Shown here: positions 22,986-34,540 of the stretch, in pieces
Layout of the letters: each line of letters begins with the position of its first letter
Position numbering within the stretch: the first letter of the stretch is position 1
NCBI GenBank assembly: GCA_030180135.1
Contig: CM058232.1
Coordinates: 78,907,001 to 78,971,000, forward strand
DNA: 64,000 nucleotides
From: Orychophragmus violaceus
Lineage: Eukaryota; Streptophyta; Magnoliopsida; Brassicales; Brassicaceae
Reading direction: 5' to 3'
The notes under the pieces: generated by a model
The model's input: only the letters and a program-made list of their open reading frames with translations
The model's database searches: none
What the model was told of the DNA's origin: nothing
Program-made: the position numbers and the translations under genes

Positions 22986-23474
22986 TCATATAAACATATT
23001 ATACTTCTGAATTGTCTGAATCGGAATACTCGCTATAATGATCCTCGAGATTATCTTCAGAAATATATTCGTCATCTGGATTAACCATTGGTATTGGCTC
23101 ATACCCTGAAACATCTTCAACTGCATGTGCCTCGACTCGAACAATAGCAGTGGATGGTATAACATGATTAAGTGTGTTGTTTTGTACTGTTGTAAGTGAG
23201 ACTTTTTGAGTTTCAGAAAATTCTCTCGGCATAATCTTTGTTGTTGCCCACCATTCTTCTCTGGTTGGTCGTAATCTTGGATAAGGAATATAAGTAACTT
23301 GATCACATTGCTCTGGTAATATGAAAGAATCGTACTTGTCATAGTGCATATGCGGGCAAATATCAATAATACCGGATAGACGTCTTCGTATTCCTCGTCC
23401 GGTGTTGAACTAGTGGCATTTGAACATCATTAGTTTTAGTTCAATAGATACTGGATACTCTTTCATGAATATCT
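22986..23474 (-). pseudogene. CACTA-1 transposase, C-terminal part (end of DUF4216 and tail)
   Basis: The minus strand encodes, from 23474, a degraded KCHxFNTRPDEEYEDVYP segment, then (after a frame change) YDSFILPEQCDQVTYIPYPR, REEWWATTKIMPREF, and an acidic tail to the stop at 22986. The F-I-L-x-x-Q-x-x-Q-V-x-Y-x-P-Y pattern is typical of the end of CACTA TnpD-type transposases. A TAG replaces the Trp of the FKCHWF-type motif, so the copy is dead. The gene continues upstream at 29437 once CACTA-2 is removed. Confidence 0.8.
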
Positions 23475-23690
23475 CACTACAAGATATCTGGGTATTGATA
23501 GCACCACGAAAACGCTATCACATGTCTATGGTAGCGTTTCCATAAACGCTATGTTTGCCGCTGCCATCTTAGGTCAGCTAGATACGATAGCACTAATTCG
23601 ACATGCTATCATATATCTGTCTACGATAACGCTAATTTTGATGTGATTGTATAATCTACCTTAGCGATTGTTATACGTCATTGTATATTT
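23475..23690. repeat. CACTA-2 left terminal region with GATAGC/GCTATC repeats (end type I)
   Basis: Repeated AACGCTATC, GATAGCA and ATAGCGTTTCC motifs are shared in order with 51265 read leftward, including TCATATATCTGTCTACGATA. These are likely subterminal transposase-binding repeats. Confidence 0.75.
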
Positions 23691-23999
23691 TAATGTAGCA
23701 AATTATTTGTGTAATAATAAATTTTATAATAGCAATATTTTAAGGATGTATTATATTTTATACTAGCATTTTTGTTGTTGTTGTAATATTATTTATGATG
23801 GCCAATCTCTATGGCTATTTTATATCTTATTAACACTTTTATATGTGCTATATCTTATATTTTTTGTCATCCAAATATTAATTCAGTTTTTGATATTTAT
23901 GCATATTATTCTAATTACTGGAAATTAATAATAAAATTGAAATTTATAAGAAAACAAATAACATAATTTATAATAAAATTATAAATACAATTCTTGATT

Positions 24000-24700
24000 T
24001 ATAACTATATATATAAACAAATCTCTGAGTCTCGGCTGATGTTAGACCACAGGGCTCAGCAGAAGTATCTCCATTCAGAGCTGATGAAATCACCAGCACC
24101 AATATCTGTCAACAGAAGAAACCACACAAGTTCTTTCAAGTCTTTATTCCACACTCTGAGATCTAATTTGATGTTAAAACTGGATTTATGTATACATACC
24201 ACAAACATGTGCGATGATGCATATCAAGAGAGAGTATGCAGCGATACTGAAAAGAATTCCGAGACTTGCTTCGGCTGAGCTGTCGTATATTTGACACGAA
24301 AGTTGACCATTCGCCACATACAACTGATCAAAACAACCAAATCATTGTGAGTTTACTTTCACAGTATTCTCTATGTAAGCACAAAACAGATGAAAGACGT
24401 GCTAACACACAACATCCATGTGATGTGTTGCGATATCAATGCAGAACCTTGTAGCATCTTCCAAGATTAACTGAAAAGTTGGTTCAGAGAAATATATTTG
24501 TTTTCATCTAATGAGGTTAATAGTTGTAATGAATAGGTCGTCTTTATGTTTACCTCGTTAATAGTTGAGAAATCCAGGTCTCAAAGCTGACTTCACCAGA
24601 AAAATCTGCTTCTCGGTTTTGATTAATTCCACTAATCGCTGGATAACACTAGTACTTCAACCACACAAGACACAAAAACAGTCAAACACAACGTTAAACC
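24000..24700 (-). other. Possible further captured exons, not identified
   Basis: The minus strand holds short coding-like pieces, for example ASLGILFSIAAYSLLICIIA (hydrophobic, near 24262-24195) and SGEVSFETWISQLL near 24600, separated by intron-like DNA. They may continue the PIG-N-like fragment or be another gene. I cannot name them. Confidence 0.3.
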
Positions 24701-24934
24701 TAACATCAAGTTGATTACATTGATGTTTACTAAACATCACTATGTACTAATTTCTTACCCGTAAGCGTTAAGGGATATCTGGATAAGCCTACCAACTCTT
24801 TTTCCAATCGAGATCTTCCTGTCACATTATTGTAAGTGGTTTAAAGACAAATTCTCATTTTTAGTAGAAATGGAAAATAAGATCGCCCAGCAAAATAGCA
24901 ATGGCACGAAACTAAGGTTGGAAGATTAGTGAGG

Positions 24935-25199
24935 AAGACAAAGCGTACCCGTCATATGTGCTTCATGTTTCCATCCAGTTTCCTGTGTTTCTCACATACA
25001 TTAGTTATTTGCACATAAGACTATATAGAATCAAAAATCAAAAGAAAAAAACAACAATGAGATTCTTTTTCTTTTGTTATAGATGTTGCAGATACTCACA
25101 CTGAAGATTGTGATGAACCGATATACAGATGATATCTCAAAACTTGCTATACTTGCAAAATTCCCAGTTCCAAAGAAAGCGACATTGAACAAAACAATC
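24935..25199 (-). pseudogene. Captured PIG-N-like gene fragment (GPI ethanolamine phosphate transferase 1)
   Basis: An exon on the minus strand (25199 to about 25102, acceptor CGTAG, donor GTGAGT) encodes IVLFNVAFFGTGNFASIASF followed by EISSVYRFITIF. This is a strongly conserved block in the C-terminal membrane domain of PIG-N, the ER enzyme that adds phosphoethanolamine to the first mannose of GPI anchors. Further along, at about 24990-24960, VRNTGNWME resembles the later NTGSW motif of the family. The rest is absent or decayed. It sits inside CACTA-2 on the same strand as the two other captured genes. Confidence 0.7.
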
Positions 25200-25523
25200 T
25201 ACGAAACACAAGCCAAATACCAATTTACATAACTGTTTTATTGTTCAAATGTAACAAAAGCCCTTAATCTCGCATCTTAAAGGACCATGACAAGAGAGAA
25301 GATGACTTACAAAAATCAAAGGAATGCACACACCAATTTAAAAATATCTCCTTTAGGTCTCATAAATCAGGGCTTTCAATCTCCTCAACCTAAATACCTG
25401 GAAACCAATACACTGCGACCGTGAAAATACCAATGTTCATACACATAACCAAAGCTACACATCCTGTTTTCACCACCTTGTCACAGTTTTTTATTCAGTG
25501 TTCATTTTATATCGAAGTACTTT

Positions 25524-25811
25524 CTAAGAAGAGCTATAAGGGGAAATCGATTCCACAAAAGAGATCTCATACACGAACAAGTGAACAAGTAAAACAAATA
25601 TCGGAGAAGAAGAAAGGGGGTAAAATCGATTGATTGAAGAAAACGAAACCCGAGTCAACCTCATACTCCGCGACTCTCCTCTCTGACACCATTCTCTGGT
25701 TATCATCCTTTCGCTGAGCTCCTCTGCAGAAGCAAACTGGCCACATAGAAGGTTGGCCACCGAGTTATGGATGATATTTTCGACTGTCTCACGAAACAAG
25801 CGAAATCTCAT
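25524..25811 (-). CDS. Small ORF, possible first exon of a captured gene
   Basis: A 95-codon frame on the minus strand starts at 25811 (MRFRLFRETVENIIHNSVAN). It lies upstream of the PIG-N-like exon in the same direction and could be a captured 5' exon or chance. No family is recognised. Confidence 0.25.
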   Translation of the reverse strand: MRFRLFRETVENIIHNSVANLLCGQFASAEELSERMITREWCQRGESRSMRLTRVSFSSINRFYPLSSSPIFVLLVHLFVYEISFVESISPYSSS

Positions 25812-26219
25812 TATTCATTGAAGGAATTTGGAGAAGAAAGGCTAAGAGAAGAGACTGATTTTTTATCTATAGGAGGAAATGAGCGTGTTTCAAAAAAAAG
25901 GAGGAAATGAGTTTCAGGAAAAACTAAAAAAATTACTAAGTGTTTGGAGGTAAACACTAAAATATTCCCTAAAATTTTGGCGGTTCAAGTGCAAAAAATG
26001 GCTCTATTATAGATTTTTGGCCTAAATTTTATTTAGTAGCTAAGTAAAAATTATTTGACAAAAAACTAAGTAAAAGTTATATTTTGGACATATGTATCAT
26101 CATATGGTGATTTAATTAATATGATTGAGAGTTTGAAATTTAATTGTAAATTTAGGATTTATGCATGTAATTAGTTTCTTTGATTAAGATTTTAAAGTTA
26201 AATATTATAAGTTTAGAAT

Positions 26220-27010
26220 TTAAGGTTTGAAGTTTGGGGTATAGAGTTAGAATTTGAAGTTTAGGGTATAAGTTTATGGTTTAAATTTAGGTATGAGGTT
26301 AAATATTTTATACTTAATATATTTTTATATCAAACCCTAAACCCTATATATACCTTAAACTAAATTTTTAATGTTTATGATTAGGGGTTTTTGAATTTGA
26401 GATAGAAAACTTATGATACATAATATGTTTGAGAATAAAAATTAAGGGTTATAGTTTATAACTTAGGATTTGAGAATTAAATTTTTGATTTAAAATGGAT
26501 TAGGAGTTAGGGTTTAGGGTTAATGTTTGAGAATAAAAATTAAGGGTTATAGTTCATAACTTAGGATTTGAGAATTAAATTTTGATTTAAAAATAGATTA
26601 GGAGTTAGGGTTTAGGGTTAATGTTTATGGTAGAGTTAATGTTTTAGAATTTAGGATGAAAAATAATTATCAATACCCTAACTCTAAACCCTAACCCTTC
26701 AATACCCTAAACCCTATACAATGTGTTTGTGAGACTTTAACTTTTATATCAATTGGAAATTTTATTTTTTGGACTATATTACTAAAAATCACCAAAACTT
26801 ATAATATTATGAGATAGTATTTTATAGTGTTTTATTTGCTATCTTAAATACCCTAAACCCCCCAATAAATATTTGTGAAACTTTGAATTTAATATTAGTT
26901 GAATTTGATTTTTTAAATAAAAATGAAAGACATAATAATTCTTTTTGGATTATATGTTTGTAATCCTAAACTTTATATTCCAATACCCTAACCCTAAACC
27001 CTAAACTTAT
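26220..27010. repeat. Telomere-like motifs in both orientations, with a 98-bp tandem duplication
   Basis: Runs such as AGTTAGGGTTTAGGGTTAAT (near 26510 and 26608) and AACCCTAAACCCTATA (near 26333, 26690) or TACCCTAACCCTAAACCC (near 26985) are degenerate TTTAGGG/CCCTAAA units in opposing directions. A 98-bp unit is duplicated in tandem (starts 26428 and 26526). These are internal to CACTA-2, not a chromosome end. Confidence 0.75.
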
Positions 27011-27237
27011 ATGTTTCATTTGTTATCTTCAATTATGTGTTGTTTATTATTAATTTTCATTTATTTATTTTGTATAGATAGCAATGATGAATTAGAAAAA
27101 AGTTATAGAATTAAACCCATGAAAACAAAATACATTTTTACAAGAATTCAAGTACTTGAAAGATTGAAAGATTAAGTTACATAGATGCAATTACAACAAC
27201 ATGAGTTAAATTCTCAACATGTATACATTATGAAGGG

Positions 27238-27547
27238 TACTGCATTAGAGAGATTTCCAAGTTCAAAGGGGCGGATCTCAAGGCATGAGAAGTATCAACC
27301 CGATGGTACTTCATTCTGGTCATATATTTTCTGCAGTGGCTAGATACAACGTTTGGGTCACAACCTTTGTAGCTGTAAGCTCTTGCTTCGGTTAATAGGA
27401 ATGCAGTAGCCCAAGTGATTGCAAGACTCAGTGGAACCTGTTAGTAACAAAATAAGTGACATTAAACCACTGTATCCAAGCACAACTTGAAAAGCTGAAC
27501 CAATTATGATTGCACCTTGCAGCTCTCTCATGATATGCTTGAAGTTC
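27238..27547 (-). pseudogene. Captured nucleobase-ascorbate transporter (NAT) fragment
   Basis: On the minus strand, FKHIMRELQGAIIIGSAFQV and LGYSGLMSLI (27547 to about 27445) match a conserved membrane segment of plant NAT proteins, permeases related to xanthine/uracil transporters. Directly following, from 27437, VPLSLAITWATAFLLTEARA and YSYKGCDPNV match a later part of the same family. The exons and introns that normally separate the two segments are missing, so an internal deletion has fused them. The frame is short and lacks the transport signature, so no function is expected. Confidence 0.72.
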
Positions 27548-27867
27548 TACCATAATAACCAAAACATAATATCTGCTGTCAAAGTTTTTTCACAAGACAA
27601 TCCATATATACACAAGCCGGAACAAATTCACAAACATTAGAAAGAAAAAAGAAGCTGATTTCACTTGCATTAAGAACATCAATGCTATAGACAAACGCAT
27701 AGGCATAATAACAATTACCAAATATAATAAAAGTTGTTTCCATCAATTTTTGCCTAGTAACGAAGTCTTTCTAATGATGTCTTAAAACCCAGAGCCAAAA
27801 TAGTTTCAAGATAACTGGTTTTCAACTTGCATTCTTGCTAGATTTAGTAATTAGAGAGACATCATAC

Positions 27868-28615
27868 CTCCATGTCCTTTAGCGTAGCATCATTGGCAAT
27901 GATCAATGTTTCATCTTGTGTGGACATATCCAACGAGTCACTAGTATATATCCTGCAATCTGATAACCACCCAATTCAGTGAATAATATTCTTTTGCATA
28001 TTTGTGAAAACAGTTGAAAGTACCATCAAACTGAGTTCCTTGAGGAGATTGGGGGTAGAGAATGCTTGATGAAGACCAACTCCATACAGATCAAACATCT
28101 AAAAGAGTTGCACAACACAATTTCTCAGCCAAGTGAAATGGGAAAAAGGAATCACTAGAGATGGAAAAGACCAAAACTAGAGAGCTGGAGGAAAAGAAAA
28201 AGGAAGAAGAAGCTACCGGAATAGGTATTCTTCTATCATGAAACACAACATGAGATACAAGAAATACATCGCCTATGTCGGCTCCTTTAACCTGAATATG
28301 TTCAGTTAATCAGCACTTTTATTACATGAAAATAAACCAGCTTCCACAATTTGACAGCAAAGTACGAGAGAAAGAGAGAAAGAGAGATTTTCATGATGCA
28401 ATCCAAATTTTCAGGGAAGTTCAGAGTGAATCGAGTTTCAGTAAATTGTGTAACAAAATCAAATTTTGGAATAAGAAAAGTAAAGAGTATAATCTTGGCA
28501 TAAAATACCTTAAAGGCACCGCAGGTTCCGACATTGATAATAATGTCAGGTTGTAAGGCTTGGATAGAAGCAAAGGTAAAGAGAGAATATGGAACAGTTC
28601 CAACACTATCGATCC
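27868..28615 (-). pseudogene. Captured methylthioadenosine nucleosidase (MTN) fragment, four exons
   Basis: Four exon blocks on the minus strand keep consensus splice sites: 28615-28509 (GIDSVGTVPYSLFTFASIQA and DIIINVGTCGAFK), 28291-28217 (VKGADIGDVFLVSHVVFHDR), 28098-28024 (MFDLYGVGLHQAFSTPNLLK) and 27952-27868 (SLDMSTQDETLIIANDATLK then DME). Together they match the central and C-terminal part of plant MTA/SAH nucleosidases, which cleave adenine from methylthioadenosine in the Yang cycle. The N-terminal part and the last exon, which in the family carries the catalytic aspartate region, are missing. Retained introns show capture from genomic DNA. Confidence 0.82.
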
Positions 28616-29436
28616 CTGCATAGACATCTCAGTTAGTTTAACATAGTTGCAGCATAAATAGTTGAAAAAGTGCATTCATTTATCCTTATAGAGCTCATTT
28701 CAGTAACATAGTTCCATGTTTCTTCAAGAAACGCAAATTCCTGAGATCTCTGCAAGCGCCATTACTATTCTGATACTTCACTTCCACTAGACACAATCTG
28801 GGTAGTAGTAATACTGAAATTTACGGAAAATTGGACAGTACTAGAAGAAGAAACGGTGAAACCTTTAATTGAATCAGACAAAACAAAAACAAATCAACCT
28901 GAAATGAGATGAAAATGCATTTAGAGGTTTCGTATATTCAATCAAGTGATGCTGATGATCGGAGAGAAGAAACGATTGGTAAACCCAGGCAAATTGGTTT
29001 AGCCGATTACCTTCGAAGATTTTTCTTAGAGGATGATAATGAATATGTGAAGTGGGAGAAGGGATGGTGAGAAATTGATGCTCACCGTGGTTGTAGTTGC
29101 AGAGAGGATCCTGGTGAAGATCGAATGTCGGAAAAATCAAGGGATGTGTTTTTTTTTTCCTAACTCTTTCAATTTTTGGTTGGTCAACGATCTGAAATGA
29201 AGAAATGAACAAGACACCCAAATCTTTATTTTTTTTTTACCAAGTCTTGGCGCCTAGAGCGGGATAGCATAAATTGGGCTCTAAAATCTGATTTGGGTTT
29301 CCCGCTTAATAGAAAAACGGTTTAGCACTATTTTATTGCTGTAATAGAGTACCCAAACCAATTTGGCCATCTATAATAGCAATTTGAAAATTCGTGCTAT
29401 CCTGTTCTGCTATCAATACTTGGTTTTCTTGTAGTG

Positions 29437-30134
29437 TCTCTTTGATCAGTCCCAAATACTCTGTCTTAGTGGTTCTCGGAACGCAAACACCATAATTCAT
29501 CGTCTTTTTATTTTTTCCATGACTTTCAGTATGGTAATGATATCCTCTTGAATAAAACATAGGCCTGGAGGTGAATTTATGCTTTCGACCTTGTACGAAT
29601 TCTAACATCCACAACGGAAATTCAAATGAATTGCTAGCGGTGTTAATCTGCACATATAGAATTTTAAAATGAGATTAGACAAGTGTATTTCATTTTTTAT
29701 TTAAAGAGAAATTCAAAAGACATGCTGGATGTGTTAATAAATATATGACAAGTGTATTTCATTTTTAAAACTTACGTAGTCTTGACACCACAATGCAAAT
29801 CCAGTATCTTTTGCTTTTGTCAATTTGTCTGAAGTAATGTTTGGAAAATCATACGTCATCTTCTCTTCAAACATTATGTACAAATAGTTAATTTTAGTAC
29901 TGAACATGAAATCAAAATTGTAAAAATATAAATAAATGTTACGAAAGACATCATACCTTTCGTATGGTTCAAAATCTTCGCAGTTGAGTAGTAAAAACGT
30001 ATGAAGCAGGTTATAATCCTCATCAGTTAACCACATTGTTCCTGCTTTGCCACTGAGTTTTCCAACTTGTTGGGACATAGTCGGGACATCAGGAAAATTG
30101 TAAGTGAACCGAATTTCCTTCACGTCTTCATCGG
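29437..30134 (-). pseudogene. CACTA-1 transposase, middle part (between DUF4218 and DUF4216)
   Basis: The minus strand reads EIRFTYNFPDVPTMSQQVGK and TDEDYNLLHTFLLLNCEDFE (from 30134), then, after intron-like DNA, YDFPNITSDKLTKAKDTGFA, and a third block (29653-29440) with FPLWMLEFVQGRKHKFTSRP and KKTMNYGVCVPR. The order is that of plant CACTA TnpD-type transposases. The Tat element interrupts it on the right at 30135 (TSD ATCGG) and CACTA-2 on the left. Confidence 0.75.
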
Positions 30135-30672
30135 TGTTGGTACTGGATTTCCCTCTAGGAAATCCGGCCCATTAACAGACAAGACAGAGGCCCATAATCA
30201 CGAGCCCATTCCAGAATCAAAGACAGACAAAAGAGCCGACTCCTTCGATGGGCCCAAGCGAAACAAACGCCTTGGCAAGGCCCAGACGAAGCCGAAGCCG
30301 GAGACAATCGAGCTCGAGCTCGGCAAAAGATGACGTGGAGATAGAGCAACTCGGTCTTCGCCAGTTCAACTGCTCCGCATAAATCTCGGAGATCGTTACG
30401 ATGACGAGGCCGAAATATCGGGACGAAGAGATCAGAGTCGAGACTATTTAAGAAGAGAAGTGGCGACCCATTAAAGATATTCCGACCTAGGCTAAGAACA
30501 CTTCGATTAGATAGCTCGATTTCATACTTTGTACTCTCTTCTCGACTGTGTTTGTTCTATCTCGACGATCAATCTCAATAAAGTCTTTGATTCATAGGAA
30601 ACTATACCATTTCTATATCCTAAAGTCCAAATCCACAAATACAAATTCTTAGTGTGAATCCCGGATCTCATA
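30135..30672 (+). mobile_element. 5' LTR of Tat element
   Basis: It starts TGTTGGTACTGGATTTCC. A TATA-like TATTTAA lies near 30447. It ends TCTCATA where the 3' LTR has TCTCACA, so the canonical CA end is mutated. Confidence 0.88.
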
Positions 30673-30674
30673 TT

Positions 30675-30692
30675 TGGCGCCGACTGTGGGGA
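30675..30692 (+). other. Primer-binding site of Tat element
   Basis: TGGCGCCGACTGTGGGGA begins two bases inside the LTR. TGGCGCCG starts are typical of Tat/Athila PBSs. I do not assign the tRNA. Confidence 0.75.
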
Positions 30693-30746
30693 CATTCTAT
30701 AGCCTTTCCTATCTTAAGAATCAGATCCTAGATCCGATAGATCGAG

Positions 30747-32602
30747 ATGAATCCCGACCAAACTGGCTCTCCCAGCGCCACACCACCAGTTGACCGCCCT
30801 CAAACGGTCGACAACGTTCCTCAGAACACTACCGGGGTAAGAAACATGGGTCAGACCGACGGCGTGTTGACGAGCTCTGCCTCAGTCTCCACGTCCTCGG
30901 CACCAGCCGACTCCGTCGCGCAAACAATCGCGACGAGCCAGACTCCGACAAATGTTTTGTCAGGAACTAATGATCCGAGCAGAAACTGGGTGTGGATTAG
31001 AAATGACTCAATACCCACCCAGGAGGGGGATCTGGAGTAACCAGACCCAATTCGCCACTACCTTCTGCTCCACAGAGACAAGGGCCAAGCGATCTTGCCG
31101 AGATCCGTTCGATGTTAAGCCTGTTGGTAGATCGAACGAGAAACAACGAGGCAAGCGCAAGGGCCCAAGAGATCGCGAACCGTTCTCTGGAAGCGCAGCT
31201 CGAGGAACAAGAGCGGCGCCTGAACGCCCATCTTGAAAAGCTCGCCAATCAAAGCCAAGGGGGCAGACCAACGCGAACTCCCGTAAGTCCTCCACCGTGT
31301 ACCCGCTTGGACTTCTCCAAGGTAGTAACTCCACCGTGTAGCGGCTTCCGCCCTACAATGACCCCTATCGCGATACCGACCCCATTTGGTTCGAGTTCCA
31401 TGGTCACAGATCCAACCGGATCAAGAAACCGACCATTACCCGGGCCACCACCTTTCCCGAGTAACTCTAACATCCGACCGAGGAAACTAGGAGGTTCCAT
31501 CTTCGCCTCGAGCTCGGGACTCCTTAACGGATCAAACTCAGTTCGGTTCCGAACGCCCCAGGTCGATCAGACGAGGTCGATCCCAACGATCGATCTCCTC
31601 GACCCCATTTTTTTCCGGAACAAACGTCAGGACAGGCACAAGTCCAGTTCGCACCCGCAGAGGGCGATGAACACGATATGCTTAGACAATACATTGAGCA
31701 GGCTAAAGCCCAGTTCAACAGTCTGAGCTCGAAAGTTCACATGGCGACGAGCGCGGCTCCTGACATCGATCGAGTGATCGAAGAAACACAACAAACGCCG
31801 TTCACAGATCGGATTGCGTTTGCAAGGATCCGAGAGATCAAGAAAACTAAGTTTCCAGAATTCTCTGGGAAATCAGACCCGAAAGCCCACATCAGGGCAT
31901 TCCGACTAGCGATGGCAAGGGTGTACCTTACCGATGAGGAGAGGGAGCCAGCCTTCTGCAGACTCTTCGCAGAAAACCTATCAGGCTCTGCCCTAGAATG
32001 GTTTGCCGGACTGGAAGAAAGGTCCATTGACAACTTCACCCAGTTCATGACGGCTTTCCTCAAGCAATACTTCGTTTTCATCGAGGAAAAGACTACTGAG
32101 GCAGCCCTATTTGGCGTCTCTCAAAAACCCGACGAAACACTTCGCTCGTACATCGACCGATTTAAGGAAATAAAATCCAAAATCGCGAACCACGAGACGA
32201 GGTAGCTATAGAAGCATTGAGACGAGGACTATGGTTCTCAACCAGATTCCGCGAGGAAATAACAGTCCGCGAACCTCAAACGCTCGATGACGCCCTCCAT
32301 CGCGCATCGGCCTTTGCTCGCCTCGAGGACGAAACCACGACCCTCAGGGAAAAACACCGGAAAGAAATGAACCCGTCGGGCTCACAGAATTCGAACTCAA
32401 AAAAGGATTCCCGTAAATCAGGGAACGTCAACGCGGTCGAGAGCCCAAAGAACTCGAAAAAATTCGAGTTCGACAAGGAAAAATTCTGTGATTTCCACAA
32501 TAAAAGAGGACACTCGACCGAGGATTGCTATACTCGAGCTAAAGCAGAGGCTCAAAAACAAGAGTCCGAAAGCAAAAAAGACTCCGAAGTCGAGGAGGAA
32601 AC
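30747..32602 (+). pseudogene. Tat gag, frameshifted
   Basis: The reading starts at ATG 30747 (MNPDQTGSPSATPPVDRP), a Ser/Thr/Pro-rich N-terminus that stops at 31040. Coding continues in another frame from about 31112 with a Glu/Arg coiled coil (LEAQLEEQERRLNAHLEKLA). The retrotransposon gag domain follows at 31678-32205 (FPEFSGKSDPKAHIRAFRLA, LSGSALEWF, LRSYIDRFKEIK). A one-base shift near 32195 changes frame into the C-terminal part with a zinc knuckle variant CDFHNKRGHSTEDC (C-x2-H-x4-H-x4-C), usual for Tat gag. Copia-1 cuts the gene at 32603. Confidence 0.85.
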
Positions 32603-33241
32603 TGTTGGAATTGTGTCCAGTAATCTCGGTACTGTCTCTAGAAAGTAAGAGTATGTCAATGATCAGACATAAGTCATATAATACTGGGGGTCATGATGGC
32701 TTGCTAGAGTCCGCTCATGATCTATAAGTCTTGGACTTATTGCCTTTATTATATGATCCCATATGGGTCACACGCCTAAGCTAACAGGAAAATGTGTAGG
32801 AACGGCTTAGCAGAAGTACGGTAAAAGTGCCAGGCATTTGTCGTACTTAGAGAGAGATTAATGGGTCTGATTAAATCCAAGGGATTTAATCAGATTGGTA
32901 TTTGGGCCCAAAAGCCCAAAAGGAACTAGACAAGTTTTATAAATAAAACTTAAGTCTGAGTCTCCTTCTAACCCTAGCCCCCTCTGCGATTTCTCTCTCT
33001 CTCATGCGCCTCCTCTCTCTTGGTCTAGCAGCCTTCTTCCTGCTTGGTGTGCGTGTGTGAACCTCTGGAGGAGTTATCACTTGGTGGCTCTGCTGATCTC
33101 TGACCTGTTCTTCATATTCCGCTGCATTAACAAGGTAACAGGTGAGATCTATTATGTTTCTAAATAAGTGAACCTAGATCTGCATGTTTAGTAGGTTGAA
33201 TCAATTGACAATTGAATCAGGAAACACTAAACGATCCAACA
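32603..33241 (+). mobile_element. 5' LTR of copia-1
   Basis: It starts TGTTGGAATTGTGTCC and ends CCAACA. A TATA-like TTTATAAATAAAA lies near 32937. An A/T palindrome GATTAAATCC...GGATTTAATC lies near 32872-32895. Confidence 0.88.
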
Positions 33242-33242
33242 G

Positions 33243-33254
33243 TGGTATCAGAGC
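33243..33254 (+). other. PBS of copia-1
   Basis: TGGTATCAGAGC is complementary to the 3' end of initiator tRNA-Met, one base after the LTR. Confidence 0.88.
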
Positions 33255-33520
33255 GGATTGGGCCTCGGGCCCAGATTCACAACCAAGAGTTATATCACGG
33301 ATATAATTAGCCGACATAGGGCTTACCGATATAAGCTAAGGTTGGGTGACGGCCAGTGGCCCACTTTGATCTTAGTTATATGTGGATCTTGGAATCATTA
33401 TATTCTATTGAGGGTAACTTAAGTTATTGAATATAATGCGTGATTAATCATATTAAATTTAATACAAGATTAATCATATTGAACATATTAACTAAAATCC
33501 TTTTATCTTAATTTTCAGTT

Positions 33521-34540
33521 ATGACTAGCACAAACAATCAAAACACTTTCTCGATCCGGTCTGTCCTTGAGATGGACAAGCTGAACGGATCAAATTTCTT
33601 GACTTGGTCGCGGAACCTGAGGCTTGTCCTCAGACAGGAGAGAAAGGACTATGTCCTTGAGAGAGCTCTCCCCGTGAGGATCGGGTCCAATGCTTCTCAT
33701 GCAGTATATGATGCTTGGAATAAGCATTATAATGATGCGGTAGATGTGCGTGGTCTGATATTGGCTACGATGGACTCAGACTTGCGGAAGCAATATGAGA
33801 ACATGGAGTCGCCAATAGAGATGATCAGCAGCCTGAAATTGAAATTTCAGGAGCAGATAAGAATGGAGAAATACCAGTTGGTTAAGTCTCTCACTAGCTG
33901 CAAGCTACCAAATGATCATCCAGTTAGTCCTCATGTCAGTAAAATGATGGGTTACATTGATAACCTGAGGAAACTGGATTATCCAGTTAGCCAAGAATTG
34001 GCAACTGAGATCATACTACAGTCACTGCCGTCAAGCTATGATAAGTTCAGAAGGAACTATATCAAGAAAGGCTTAACGAAGACGCTGACTGAACTGCATG
34101 ATATGCTCAAGACAGTTGAGCCAAACGTGAAGAGTACCCTGAATAATCTCATGAATTAGAAGGGTAGGTTTAATAAACCTAATGCTGACAAGGGTGAAGG
34201 CAAAGTTGTCCAGATTTTGAATCATGGCAAGCGTGTGTCTTCTGAGCCCGAGTCAGATACCTCTTACGTTGGTAAGTGCTGCTACTGTAAGGAGACAGGG
34301 CATTGGAAGAGAGATTGCATTAAATTCATGGAAGATGATGAGGAGTTGAAGTTGATGTATGCGACTGCTTCCTCAGGTATTCATGTTATTACTTCAAGTT
34401 CTACCTTAAAGGTATTGGATACTGGTTGTGGCACTGATATTTGTGATAATATGCAGAGCCTAAGCAACAGTAGAACGTTGAAGGAAGGGCAAGTGGAACT
34501 ACATGTCTGGAAGGAGCTATGGATGCTGCCTCAGCCGTAG
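33521..34540 (+). pseudogene. Copia-1 gag with protease-like end, one stop codon
   Basis: ATG 33521 opens a 212-codon frame (MTSTNNQNTFSIRSVLEMDK; LNGSNFLTWSRNLRLVLRQE) typical of copia gag (UBN2 type). A TAG at 34157-34159 (the sister copy has Glu there) interrupts it; the same frame continues with a zinc knuckle CCYCKETGHWKRDC and a protease-like segment VLDTGCGTDICDNMQSLSNS, then stops at 34540 after MLPQP. Copia-2 carries the same gene uninterrupted and ends at the same point. No integrase frame follows. Confidence 0.85.

Larger units (their letters stand above)
23475..29436. mobile_element. CACTA-2: non-autonomous CACTA carrying several captured gene fragments
   Basis: The left end CACTACAAGATATCTGGGTA and the reversed right end CACTACAAGAAAACCAAGTA both lead into ATTGATAGCA. 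The flanks are TCT (23472-23474 and 29437-29439), a 3-bp TSD, and removing the element joins two parts of the CACTA-1 transposase gene. The left 200 bp match the reversed right end of CACTA-1; the right end matches the left end of CACTA-1. So it is the same family in the opposite orientation. No transposase is encoded; the interior is filled by host gene pieces. Confidence 0.87.

Noticed and set aside
27238..28615. A functional MTN or NAT gene
   Set aside because: Only parts of each protein are present, segments are fused with pieces missing, and all lie between CACTA termini.
13386..29436. Pairing CACTA ends by best similarity (13386 with 29436, 23475 with 51265)
   Set aside because: The intervals would cross, and the 3-bp flanks do not match in that pairing. 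AAT and TCT duplications support the nested pairing.
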